From Hermatobates lingyangjiaoensis (lineage: Eukaryota; Arthropoda; Insecta; Hemiptera; Hermatobatidae), in contig JAPFBL010000068.1 of NCBI GenBank assembly GCA_026182355.1, forward strand, positions 10,763,001 to 10,827,000: a stretch of DNA of 64,000 bases. The letters run 5' to 3'. How positions within the stretch are numbered: the stretch's first letter is position 1; each line of letters begins with the position of its first letter. Of the stretch, positions 9,315 through 23,900 are shown piece by piece. The position numbers and the translations under genes are program-made. The notes beneath the pieces were generated by a model that saw nothing but the letters and a program-made list of their open reading frames with translations, did no database searches and had not been told where the DNA came from.

Positions 9315-12300
9315 GTAATGTGGTATTATACAGATCTGGGAAAGCGGGATCTGTTTTAAACAGTGATATTGGAATTGCCTAACTGTTAATTTATGATAGA
9401 TCGAGTCGAGTTGGGGCAACGATATCAGGTGACTATTACTACTCCCTGTGGAATGTCAATGAAACAGATGCTGAGTATCAAGAAGTTTTGTCTCAAATTC
9501 ACAAAAGAGCGGCAGAAAGAATTCTTCAATGTTGTCTAAAAAATGGAGGCCTGTATGTTAAACTTGGGCAGGGACTTGTTGTTATGGACCATATCTTACC
9601 TAAAGAGTACATTCAAACTTTAAAGGTAGACTTTGCTGTATAACACTGGTACTCTTCTATAAATTACTTAAGCAGTAATCCAATTATATTCTAGATTGCT
9701 AAATCAAATGTTCACCATTTATAACTGATGTTCACCAAGTTTACTGATGATTTTTATTGTTTTCTGACTTAAAGGGTAATATAAAGCAATTATCTCTATG
9801 TTTGCTCAGAGTAAAAGAAATTTTGATTTCAACTTATTCAAAAGAGAATGTGGTGACATATTTATGTGTTCTGTTTTTATAAAGCAAAAATATTTTTGTT
9901 TAATATGCAATTAATCTTTCATGACAAAAATGGACCCACAATTCCTTTAATAATCAGTTCAATGGTTCAAGTGAGTCAGAGGACCAGAGTGACTTGGTGG
10001 TTTCACCTTGGTTAGGAATTTTATCATTACTACACTTAATCATTTTTAACCTTTTCAGAGAGCCTATAATTGTTTTGTAAATCCAGTTCCAAATATTCAT
10101 TTAAGACAAAAGAAAAGTTATATTGTAATTTTAGGTTCTACAAGACAGGTGCCTAACAAGAGATAAAGATGAAGTACATCAGTTATTTTTAGAAGATTTC
10201 GGAAAACCAGTTGGTGAGATATTCAATAAATTTGAAGAGGAACCAATTGCTGCAGCCAGTTTAGCTCAGGTATAACGTCTTATATTGAGTGTCGAATATC
10301 TCTGTGCTTAATGTGTATCGCCAATGAATATATCTGTTTTATGAAATTGTTAGATTCAATTTATATGCGTACTGATCTGATGTGAGTTTTAAATTTTGAC
10401 GTAGGAGTTTTCGTAACTAATATTTGTTTCTTTAAAAAGGACTTCAGTTTCATTGGCATTTAATACATTTTAGCAAACTTTCAAATTGCCATTAATTTCA
10501 ACCTGTCTCAGTGTTTGTCTTCAAAGGGAAAGCGAAATGTCTTTTATTTTTTGGACTCAAGTACATTTCGATAATTATCTCTTTCTTCATTGTATACTTG
10601 TAAAATCTTTAAACAGAAAATGGGAGTGTTTTGATAATAGTTTGTCGTGAGACTACTAATTGTTTGTAGGTATTCCGAGCTGAGACCAAGGACGGCGAGA
10701 GCGTTGCTGTGAAGGTTCAGTATATTGATCTCCAGGATAGATTCGTCGGTGACATCAAAACTGTTCAAGTGCTTCTGAAAGTGGCAGGATGGCTCCACCC
10801 CAACTTCGACTTTGCATGGGTCCTTAATGTCAGTTTCGAATTAATTCAAAAAGTTTTTAAAATATGTTTAGGATATTCCTTTCTAGCGTTAACGTTTCTT
10901 AAACCTGGATAAAAATGTTATGAGATTCTTTCAAGTATGGCTTAGAAAAAAAATCTTACAACATTTGCTTGTTGGCAAATACTTTTGGTAGTTTTGTCTG
11001 GCACCAGACACGAATCTCATGCACTTCTCATGAACTGCAGGTGTTTGCAAATTACTGTTGTTAATTAATTTTTCAACAAATTGCTGTTAATAGAAGAGTT
11101 AAACATACTTGTGTAATCTTGTAATAACATTCCTTTCTGTTTCAGGAGCTGAAAGGAACTCTAGAGAAAGAATTAGATTTCATTAATGAAGGTAAAAATT
11201 CTGAAAGATGTTCCCGAGACTTGTCTCACTTGAATTTTATATATGTTCCCAAAGTGAACTGGCAAATTAGCAGCTCTGTAAGTAAATAAACGTTTTCTTT
11301 TTTCTTTCGTCAATAATTTTTAAAATATGAATTTTTAAGAATGCTCTTATATTTGAAAGATTGAGTTTTAATATAGCAAATAAATAATAATCCTTTTTCT
11401 GTAGCATGCAAATTATATAATAACATAAGTATGTAATTTCGAACAGATTATTCTTCAAGTTGGTGCAAAAATGATATTAGTGCTTTAAAATTTATCTTAA
11501 TTATGGTGAATTTGAGAATAGTGCAGGTGATTTAGGCATAATTAAAATCCGTTTATTGTTTCCTTCTATTTTTGTAATTAATGTTATAACTTGTTATTTT
11601 AGAGAGTTTTAACGACTGAATTCATTGATGGAATAAAAATAAGTCATAAAGAAGAACTAGAGAAGAGTGGGTATTCTCTATCTGACATTGATGAGAAGTT
11701 GTTTAAGGCTTTTGCAGAACAGATATTCCACACGGGTTTCGTGCACGCTGACCCACATGCTGGAAATGGTAAATGACATTTATTTGCTCTTACGTCACTT
11801 TAAATTCATGTACAGATATTTGAGTAATGGTTTATGCACAGTAGTCACACTGAATAAAGAGTTGTAATGTAGTCGTTCATTTCGTCAGAAACTATTTGAA
11901 GATTACCAAGACATTTAAATATATAAATTTTACCTATTACTCCTTTCAAGACTTTTACACAATCAGTTGACCCTATTCGAGTTCGATGTCTCATTAGAAA
12001 AATGAAAAGACATTATTTGACCATCATACACAAGAAAGATGACTAATTTATTTTCTTGATGGATATCGGGTATAATGTGTTTTACTGTTTCTTAAGTTTG
12101 AGCTACTCATTTTCCACTGCAATCGAACCTACGAGGTGGTTAGAGGTGGTATTACTAAAATAGGACCAAAGGAAATATGAACAGGTTTTATAAAAGTGCA
12201 AAATACTTCTATGTAAATCAATATTATGAGTGATTAGGCACCTTATATGTAATGTTGTTAGTTCAGATAGTTGCGGAAGTTGTAGCTTTCTTCAATTAAA

Positions 12301-15300
12301 CAAAACAATTCTCCCATGTTCGTAATTACGAACTTTTATATTTATGGAATTCATAAATATGAATTATATGTTAAGTACAAATAGGTTGTGATATTGCACT
12401 GTTTGAAGCATTGATTGGTTACATTCCCTACGTGATTTTATAGAATAATAAGGTTGATTAAGTTTATAAAGAGTGTGGTGTACTTTGAAAATGTATAAGT
12501 GGAAGTGGTTTTGTTCATTTTTCAGTGTTGGTTAGAAAAGGCCGTGATAAAAAGGCTGAACTAGTAATTCTTGATCACGGACTGTACGAGGAGGTGCCTG
12601 TTTCAGTACGAGAACCTCTCAAGAACTTGTGGAAGTCCATTGTACTTAATGATCACCCTAATATGAAGAAGTATGCTCAGTTGTTAGGTATCGATGGTAC
12701 GTAATAACTATATTTCTTTACTGTGCATTTGTTGTAATGTTATTGTTGATGCATTTTAGTAGTAGATGTGTTTATTATTGTAGTTTTCTAAGTAAACTGC
12801 CAGTGTTTAGCATGTTTTCTGTAAAAAAATAAACTGCTATATTAGTAAAGTAGAAGTTTGAACTGATTACATGGGTTATATAAATTGTTCTAGAATCGTG
12901 GTTCACAGAACACTTGTAAATGTCTCAAAAAAATCAGTACCATATAAAAACAAGTTTTACTCTAGAAGCTATAATCGGTAAATGCAAATAACAAACTTTG
13001 TAATACACACCCATGAAAATGACGTTTTATAAAAGAGTAGGTAGCACAGGCGAACCTAAGGTACCAGGCAATTCCGTCTCAGTGATTGTCATTAGATGGG
13101 TCTGGTCGCTGACATCCTTCTGAAGAGTCTGACGTAGCAGTATACGGCTTTTTTTAAAAAAAAAAAAAAAATGAATTACTACATTCGTTAGCGTTTACAC
13201 TGGGACGCATTAGTGTGGCTTTGCACTTGACATTTCAATTCTTAATCTAGTTCACTGATCATGTTTCTTTGCATGAACCTTCATTTGAATAATGTAGCGC
13301 TCGCTGCGTGAAAGCTTACGTTCATTCGTGAGATTGAGAACTCTGGATGTGATTATTCGTTTTGTTTCTACCACCTCACTTATATGTTTTTCGCAGAAAG
13401 TTAATTTGTTATTTAATATATTTAATTATTTGTTAATTTACAAACATGTTAGTTATGGATGATTATTGATTCTGCATCATAATTCTAAATTTTGCCTTTC
13501 TCAAGCCATTGGGGTATTCTCTGAGGGACACCATACTCATTTAAATGCGATAAGTTTTAACTAGATAAATATTAAACTTACCTTTTACTTGGATAAAATA
13601 TTTGGAATGAAAATGGTTTCAGTTTTCTTAGCAACATTTCTGATTTACAGTATTTAACTATAGCCAACTTTTAATATAATATATTAGTTACCTCGCAGTG
13701 AGTGCGGTTTATTTGTTGGGTAATTATTGAGAATTTGGTTACCTCGTGCTTATCTATTGACAAATTCTATTTATGAACTTATAGTAATGTACTTTTTATA
13801 AACTCCAATAGGTAAATCAAATGACAATCATTTATTGTCACTTAAGTAGTGCCCCACCTCTGTTTCAGAATTTTTGAGCTTTTCGGTTAAATTGATGTTT
13901 TGACAAACTTTGACACAGAAATAGGGTTCTTAATTTTCTGCTTCATATATAATTGATATTCCATGTTTTTATGGTGTAAGATCGCTTAGGTTGGAGCAAA
14001 TGTAATGGCGAAGATACATTTGAGTATCAGAGTGTTTGAGTATTTGAGTTTCAGAGGGTTTCATGATTGAGTGACTGCTACTCAGAATGCCTTTAAAAAA
14101 AAGTATCACTTGAATTAAGGGTTATTCAGTTTAAGAAAAAATTATTTCTAGTGAGATATACGTTGTCATTCTCGAGGAAATATACTTTTTTTAATGACTT
14201 ATATTACGTCATTGAGTAGATGATGTATGATCAGTAATAATATTAAAGTTAATAACTAAATATGAAATTTGTTTAATTTAGTTATAGATTATGAAATTTC
14301 GGGTGAAAATTATTGTTGCAGAGAATTTTTTTATGTATGTCCTTTAACTTCATGATATAGAAAAATATTACCAGCATTTCGAGAAAAAAAAATTAAATAG
14401 TTCAGTATGCATTGTTTTATCAATTATATTAGATAATTAACTCAAAATTTCTGTGATCAGTTTGATAATGATATATTTAGCACCACTGTGTATAATTTAG
14501 TTATTGTCATACTATACATAGGACTACATAGCTCTCGTAGATCTGAATAAGTGTTACACGCTCACTTTTTCCCTCTTCTTGCCTCTATCTATATTAATCT
14601 TATTCTCCTATCTCTATATTGGTATTCATTTCTGCCCTAACTTTCTTGTTTCCTTATTGCTTAACTTTTTATTACATTAGTCTTCATTTAATTTATTCCT
14701 AAAAATAGATTTTTCTCCTACCTTTTGTCAGTAATGATATCAGTGAGCATTATGAAAATCGTGTTATGTCATGTAATGTGGCAGTTTAAATTGAAAGGGG
14801 AGTCTAGTGTAAGCTCGATCGTTCTCTTTTCCTAGTCTCGTAAGGTTCACTGAGGTTTATCCCTCTTTTACAAGTGAGAACTAAGATCTAACAAATATGT
14901 TTACCATTATTTCAAAAAGTAAAATTTTCTGATTACTTCTTTATATTAACAGAGATATTTCATTCATGGTTTTCTGAAATTAGTTCAATTCTTAAATAGT
15001 TTAACTGAAAATAATAGTTTTGAGATTGTATCTGAGTTTGGTACTGTAATCCATCCTAATATAAATTTCCCGGGTGGACTGAAAGCCAGAATGTAGTAAT
15101 TTCTAGCCATTCACCTACATAAAATGCTTAATAACTATAGGTTATGGGTATAGGGAATGCAATCTGATACATAACTTTTATTTATTTGTAATTTCAGCAT
15201 ACCACACAAGTATTTTACATGCTTATAGGTGGAGCAATGTGAGGTAGCAAAAATAAAAATTTCATTTTTATTAACATAATAACATAAATATAAAATGTAC

Positions 15301-17891
15301 ATAATATATAATGAATTGTGAACTGATTATTTGAAACATTTAAACTAATTTAATAACAAATCAAATATACAAATTTGTTTAATATACATTTTAATATAAA
15401 TTGTTTTCTACCTTAAGTGTAATTAAATAGATTAACTTCTGCAACTAACGTTCTTGACCTTAAATAATAGCACATGGTAGTATTTTGTAAGTTCATCTGT
15501 GTAGGATCGCAGAAGAAGGTTAAATATGGTATTGTTTTGATGTTTGCTCTAGAGACGGAGTACAGGTTGTACTGCATTGCCTTGGTACAACGGTATGTTC
15601 CTCCGGCTCAGGGCTCGCGAGATTCAGATATCCTGTCAGTTTTCTTCCCTCCTTCCAAAGGGAAACCTTCTCCTTTCAAACTGATGAATGCCGAACAGCG
15701 GGCCGCCCTCTATGCTGAGATCGGCGACATCCATGACAGACTCTTAGCAGTCTTCAAACAACTGCCTCCGAAAATAATACTCGTATCTAGGTACCTAACC
15801 ATTTGGTCAGCAACTGACCACTTCTTTTGTCAACATTCCATTTATACAAAACACGGCTTCACATCAGAGCTGGGCAGTTTGAGTACAATACCTTTAACTC
15901 AGAATCATTTCAATATATTTTTTAATGAAATCGGAATATATGTAGAGGTTTTATGACAATAAAAATTGAAAATAAATTATGAGTTAACCAATAGATGTCC
16001 AAGGATACCTGTGTAAAAGGTCTTTTATATATATAAGAAATACCTCAATAAACAGCCTAACTGCAAAATAAAAAAAATCAGTATATCAATAGAAAAAATG
16101 CTAAGGCCTTTCGATTGATCAAAGAGAAACAACGAAGAATCGAAATGACAGAGAATATCCATTTTTCTCTTGATATTGTGGTGATTTATTTGGTTACATA
16201 TATATAAAACTGGATTTGACAAGAACACGTAAAATGAAAATCAGTGTATAAAACACTGTGAAAATATGAAATAGGTCTAAGACCTTCGATAAAGACGGTT
16301 CTCTTCAGAGTTACAAGCTGAATGGTGTCTTGAGTCGCAAGATATACAATTCAGTTAGTAATTCTGACGAGGACTGTTGGTTGGTCGAAATATCTTTATC
16401 CCATTGGATAATTGCTTACTTATTTATGCAGAAGTGTCACACACGTGACTCTACAATCAAGTAAACCACTAGTAAAACTAGAAAAGAAAACGTTCTAAGC
16501 GCTTTCGAAAGTTTCCTCATTTTCAGATAACTGGAAGTAGGTTGTCCCGATTTTCTTGTCCAAAAACTCTTTACTGCAGATCCTAAAAGTTCCCAAGAAC
16601 ATCGTCTTAAACAGATTTTTCTTGATAGAAGTAGGATGGAAATAATGAATATAAAAAAGTCACATTATTTGGCTTCCCACTAATACTAAACAGTCCCACT
16701 CGCATCTATAGTGAGGAGTTTTTGGACAATGAAATCGAGACCATGTATACCATGTATTCGATTGCTGTTAAATTAAAGTACTCTGAACCCTTCATTTACA
16801 ATGTAAAAAAAATAGTTTAAATGTAACTTAAATAATGAAACACACTAGAAAGAACCTTTCAACCCTGCTAACTTTTAGTCGTGCAGTAGTTGGTTTTCTA
16901 TCCCTTTCAAATTTGTTTGGTATTACTTCTGTGACAAGAATGGTGGGAAAATAAAAAGTTTAATTGCATTCGATGAGTAGTATGAAGGGTGTATGTATTC
17001 TATTCCTTTTCAAGATTGCAAGTTAAGCTATTTTGAGCAAACGGATTAAGGGATGGATTTATTAAAAGAAGGATAACATAAATGCTGTATACTAGTAGAT
17101 TTACATATTCTGTGAACTGGGAACAAATCAATGTAGTGGTTCATCTATAATTAAATGAAAAGGTCCATCACTAACTTAACTTCAATGAATCTGTCCTGGT
17201 AAAAAAACAATGTTGTAACTTGATTAACATCAGCACTGGGTTACTAAAAATGGATAGGGATTTGGCACTTGGATGGGTGTCGCCTAACTTGTCTCCGTCT
17301 CCATCGCAAAGATGCTGGGTTGATTGGCACTTTTATGGTTTGAAAATATTATTTCTTTTTAATCACCATCTACTTCTCTTTGTTCTTCTTTCCCTTGTTT
17401 TTACTTTCAGTTCCTTAAAACAAAATAACACTAGAAAGAACCCCTCCTTTTCTTTTAGTAATAATTTCCTTGTGATATATATATATATATATATATATAA
17501 AAAGATTTCACATAAACACGTGAAACAACAATCAATGATCAAACCACAATAAGAAATGGGAAAACAAGACTAAGATCTTTCAACCGTAACAAGCGGTCTT
17601 CGTCAGAGTCAAAAACCCAACTGAGGGTCAGTTGGGTTTTTGACTCTGACCAAGACCGCTTGTTACGGTTGAAAGATCTTAGTCTTGTTTTCCCATTTCT
17701 TATATATATATATATACCATGATAAACGAAAAACGATCCGGCAGGACAAATAACAATTAAAATAAGCAGTGACACATAAACAGAAACACAACAAAGACTC
17801 ACTTTTCAATATTTCGACCGCCATTACGGTCGAAATATTGAAAAGTGAGTTTGTTGTGTTTCTGTTTATGTGTCACTGCTTATTTTAATTG

Positions 17892-17947
<56 letters not shown>

Positions 17948-20900
17948 GATTTCACATAAACACGTTAAATAACAATCAATGACCAAACCACAATAAGAAA
18001 TGGGAAAACTAGACTAAGATCTTTCAGCCGTAACAAGCGGTCTTCGTCACAGTCAAAAACCTAACTCAGTTGGGTTTTTGACTCTGACGAAGACCGCTTG
18101 TACGGTTGAAAGATCTTAGTTTTGTTTTCCCATTTCTTATTGTGGTTTGATCATATATATATATATATATATTCACACATAACCATTGAAATAAACAAAG
18201 GAGTGCTCAATTTTTTTGGTAAAACAGTTGTTAGGAAAATAAAGAAGAGGGTATTTCAACCAAGTGAGGATTAAAATGCAGCCTCACTTTGGTTTGTTGT
18301 CACATACCTTTTCAATTTGGTATGACAGCTATACTTTCTTTCGAAATAGATCAGACATTTATAAATATTGGAGCTTTCTTTTATTGGAAATCATAAGCAC
18401 TTGGAAATTTTTTTTATTTTAAGCCACAAAAATAACTTTTTATTGAAAAAATGCTAAGTTATCTATCTCTACTTTACACTATATGTATTGATATAAAGTA
18501 AAAAAAAATTAAAATATTGGATTATACGGTACTTTTGTGAAGAAACAACTCTGTTTTTTTTTTAATTAAGTATATCTTTGTTTGAAGTCGTAATGTATTT
18601 ATATATCTGACTTTATATATTTTAAACCTCAAGCATGGTTACTCAAACTTCAAAGCTCTGATTGCAAACTCAATGCACGTCATGTAGATTGTACTTGGCT
18701 ATGTATTGCTTCATCTTTTACCATCTAACTGCCTCACTTGTGCTTGCTCTGTTCTTGGGTCAAATTTACTAGTGGTTTGGTCTTATGAAGAATGTACATT
18801 AGTTGAATGTTGCTTTTTTGAGTTAACTGCATAAACTGTCTTCTCTCTTTTTTTTTAACAAATCATAAGTATATCATGTACCTTAATTAGTTACAAACAT
18901 TTTTTTAAACATTTTGTAATCTCGATTAATTTTTTTTTACATTTTCAATGCTCATTCTATTATCTCATACGATTCACATTCATAACTTCTTACTAATTCA
19001 TGCAGCTCACTTTCTTTAAAAACAACATTAAATGCTAATATATGTTCCAAACCTAACACATACTATTTTATTGCTACATGTACATTTTATTCTTATCAAC
19101 CTTCGATTTACGAAACAAGTTTTCTTCTGTCTTAATCTATGACATTTCGTATTGGTAAATATTTGTTAATTTAATTTTAATAAAATCTTAAGATCCCATT
19201 AAAGAAGTTGATATATTCTCTTTAAAACACAGACAGACCAAATTTAAAAAAGTATTATCTTTGAACATTTAATTTAGATATGTTGTGGTTTATTCTAATT
19301 AGCTGCACTTTCTGTATAACAAATTGACTAACAAGTGTTATTGCAACAATTTTTTCAGTAAGTCATATGATCTAATCATTCATTAGTCTTAAAGGTACAA
19401 ATGTTTGGTGTAACCTTTAGTATGTTTTGCACTAACATTGAATCATTCTTACTGGAATGTGGTACTTTTTATCTGTTTGAAGAGGCAGTTCACAATGTTT
19501 CATCTTTTTAATAACTACTACTAGAGTGTATTTCAGCTAAGACTGCTTTTCTTTTTAGTATAAAGGGTGAACAAATAATCTTGATAATTTGTTAAAATAA
19601 TCTTGGTGCTTTCAAGGATTAATGCTGTACAGTCTAAACATTAACTCTCCAGATGGTATTCGGACTAATTCCAACTTAAACTAATGCCAAGCTTAATGGT
19701 TTTTAATTAATGACGAAGAATATTTAGTTAATTAATTCAAACTAATTCTTCCAAGTACAAATATTGGAATTTTTAGTGAGTTTTAGGTACTCTCATATAT
19801 ATTTACTGTATTCTGTTTATAATAATGAAAGTATTAATATATTAATAGCATTCTTATAAATTAATATGCTATGATTTTTTTTCTTTCATTAATAGCAGAA
19901 CTTGGTTGTGATATAATTTAAAATTTTTAATTTCACTTTAAACTACTGTATGATGTAAGTGTAAGTCCCATAATTGATACTTAGTAACAGGTGTTTATTA
20001 ACCCCTTGATTATTTGGGTTATTTCATAAGGGACTGATGTCGAATGCTGTGAAAAATGTTCGTTCCTTAAATATTTGGTTAGTAAATGCCTTATTGTGGG
20101 AATGTTAATATAATAAGTTCTCTTCATATTTAAATATGTACGAGGTAAGTCAGAAAAGTACGTACTGGTATCCAAAACAAAGATCTAATTAGAATTTTTA
20201 CTAGAAGTTTTCCCTTTTAAACTAATCTCACAGAAGTTTCACTTTCTCGTCCTTTATTGTCACCCGTCCATGTTCTCTGAAAGGATTTTCCAGTAATCCT
20301 CCACAGCTCGCTCAGTCGCCATGACCTTTCGACCTTTTGACTTCTTCAATAGTGGCTCATTGACAACATTGAACTTGTATAAAAGGACGAAGTAATTTTT
20401 CTACTATACATCGGAGTAGACTTTGTTTAGCGTATATGGTTCTATTTCAAAACTGAAGTATTTGTTGCTCGGACCTCGTTGACGACTACCTTAGGGGACA
20501 TGTACATAAATACATACATAAAATAATTGATGGGTGCACAGAGATGCCAGTATCCTCCAGGCTGATTAATTTGAGAGGAATACTTGTAGTTTGGTCGAAA
20601 AATAGATCTTTTGTGCTTTGTTAACGGTTTTCTGAAGAATCGTTGATTATTCCTTTTATTTATTTTAATTTATTTTTTGTTTACTTACTTATTTTATTTT
20701 TGTTTAGATTTTTTCTCGTGCTAATAGTTTTTGTGTTCATTTGTTATAATCTATTTTGTTTTTATTTCTTTATCTATCCTTGCCTCCTATCCCTCCGTAA
20801 GTTGACTACACTGTTTGAGTGTTTCTTCACGACCACTGGCCAGTCGTGGTCTGCTGCGGAGCGACTCGTTTCTATCCTCCTGATGACGAGGTCATCGAAA

Positions 20901-23900
20901 TATAGTAGTGAGTTTCTGTTTCTTTTCTGTGTGTTCTTTATGTTAATGTAGTTCATTTAGTTCGTGGAATCGTTTCATGTAATTAGGTATATATATATTA
21001 TTTGTAAAAGTTGGAAGCAGTCCTTCATTTAAACATATATTGTTAAATAACGCCCCATATTTGGCTTGTATCTGTTTCTTACACAATTTCTCTAGTTTCC
21101 GGAATTCCTTCCTCGTCTCTTCAATAAAACTATAAAGCTTATCACCAATATTGTTAGTCGACATGTTTCGAATAAGGATAACATTCATCTTCAGGACAAT
21201 AATGAGAATAATTGTAGGATTGTTAGTTTATATATATAGAGGTGGATTACTATTGGAATGTCCACAGGACATCGCCCTGGGTCACGGGGCATTATGGGGG
21301 ATTAAGGCAGGGTGGTTGGACTCACCTACTATCTGGCTAATCTGGTTTGGCCTGTTGGAAAATAGTTTTAAAATTCGACAAGAATTATTAAGTTGTATAT
21401 TTATGGCTGGCTGCTTTTCTTAAATTATTAATGCTTCTAATATTTGTAATTTAACATGGTTTCTTTCTTTGGCGATAATAGATTCACCTCAGACAATAAG
21501 AGCCTAAAGACAGGCACAAACCACAAAATATTCTACCAGAACCAGTATACAGATGAATATAAAACTGATGAACGTGTCTTGGAAAGTGTTGTAAAAAGCC
21601 ATGTTAAATGTATTAAGCCTGAGGATAGTTTGACCCTGATAACTACTACCAAAGCCCTTCAGTAAGTCGTTTAGTAATAAGTAATAGTCCGAGCGTAAAA
21701 GAATCAAAAGAAAGAAATCTTGTATATGAGTACTGCTGTAATATCGGGAGCTGCGAGGGCCGTAAAAGCTCATATATAGGAATGACCACGACTTCATTAT
21801 CAAGAAGAATTACGATGCACCTTTCTGCCGGCGCGCCAAAATCTCATACAACAGCACTCCATAAGACAAAACTCACAAGTGAAATGATGGTGAATTCCAC
21901 GAAAATTATCGCTAGAAAAAGTAAAAAACTATCCGCTAGCTGTTAACCCTCTTAGAAGAGGCAATTGCCCTATCAATACTGAGTCAGTTCGAAAAGCCCG
22001 TTACTAAAGTTTATTATATTTGATCTATTAAATTTAATCAGAGAGGATTCGATAATATTTCTTAACAACACCGATTTGTCATAGGTTAGAAATTTAGTAA
22101 ATTTTACGGAGTCGTATTAAAGGTCCTCGGCAAAATATGATATAAATGGTGGATTCTGCTTTTAACTCTTGACGAGGACAGTTGTTAAAGAAATCATTTT
22201 CTGTTCTTCCATCTTTTCCTGTCGACGAAAGCATCCATCTTAACAAGTAATTTGTTCTGTTTTGTTGGATCCTCTCTTTAATACTCGTGTACATATATAT
22301 AAATCGAATGAAACAAAACGGCAAAACCGTAGATAAAAATTATATTGAATATAATACAAAAATAGACACAGACGTAACTCACTTCTATATTTCGAGGATT
22401 GTCGTCATCAGGAGAAGAAGAGTAACGCAGGGAGGCAGGGTAGTTCCTGAATTGAATTTGTAGTGCCGTATGGACCTATTCATTCTGTTTTAATAAAAGC
22501 ATATGAGTTTCATATTTAATATAAAAAGCCTATTTATTATCTCTGATTGATTGATTTGCCGACATCAGAGGCAGAAAAGAAGGAAGACCCAGCAGTTTGG
22601 CACCGCTATCTTCCCAGCCCGATGACTTCTCGTTTTTTCTCCAGATGATAGTTACACGTAAAATTTAGATGTTCTCATACAGCAATTCGATAGCCATAGT
22701 AGTCATCATAAGAAGAATTACTCTGCTTGAGAAGCCAGACGGCAGAAATTAGAATACTAAATATCATTCTCGATTATATCAATTGTTGATGAGAATGTTT
22801 AAAATAACCCTATTAGTACATTAGTATTATTTTAATTTCAACAGATTTCAGGTCAGGTAGTCATTAAGTAATGATTTATTATTCATTTAATGTATCTTCT
22901 TTTTGGTTCTTTTCCTTCACCTAAGCTTGGTCTCTCTTATTGTCTTATTTTTTTATTTCTCTCTTTCTGCTATCATCTTTTTCTACAGTTCTATTTCAAT
23001 AGTGTTTAAAATTCTTATTTTATTTTCTTTGAACTGATCTTGCTGAAATTTATGAGTTTTATACTTTGCCTTGACTACTTGCTCTTCTTACGAATAAGTG
23101 AAGCTGTAACTACTAAATTTGCTAGCTTAATTCGTATAGAGTGCTCTCATGAGGAGCACGCTCATGAGAGTATTTCATTATGTGATTACATATTTGAAGA
23201 TAACTATTGGTGTGGGATTTGCGTGTCAACAGCTTTTCTTGTTAGAAAATGACTCTCTGGTCCTTTGAACATTCTTTCAGAATTTAGATTCATTTGAAAA
23301 ATATAAATACTATGAGTGTTATATATCGGTGATGATTTTAATTCAAAAAGCGTTACATTCCGATTACTTGGGCGTGGACATAAACAGTTGTAGTCCATTT
23401 CTTAGGGTCTCTAGGAGTGCAGTGTGCACAAGGCGCTGTTACATCACTCTCTGGTTACTCTGGTCTGGTCGACTCTAATACAATTCAGGCTTTTTATGTG
23501 AATCCTTGTAATAATAAATTGTCACTACTACTCTAGCAGATAGCAGAGGGGCTGAGTTGTTAGCTAGCCGGATGAGATTGTGTACTGTTTAGCCCAGGAC
23601 TACAGACTGTTTTGCATCGCCCTTGGCCAGAGATACATCCCCTGCGCTGATGACTCCCAGAACGACGCCGACGTCGTCAGATTGTTCTTCGCGCCTCAGG
23701 CTCAGAACCTTACTGCCATTAGAAGCATCAATACTGCTCTTATTCAGGTTGAAATCACCAACCTCAGGTCTCGCTGTCTCAATATTTTCAAGTCTATTCC
23801 TGGAAAACTCATGCTTGTCACTAGGTACTTTCATTTTAATTTCATTTATTTTACGTTGTTCTACTGTAATTTTAATGATTTCACGAACTATATTTATATT

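Noticed and set aside
15474..15552. Upstream ATG extending exon 8A as a separate ORF
   Set aside because: The exon begins after GCTCTAG at 15553; the extension is intronic and out of the family alignment.
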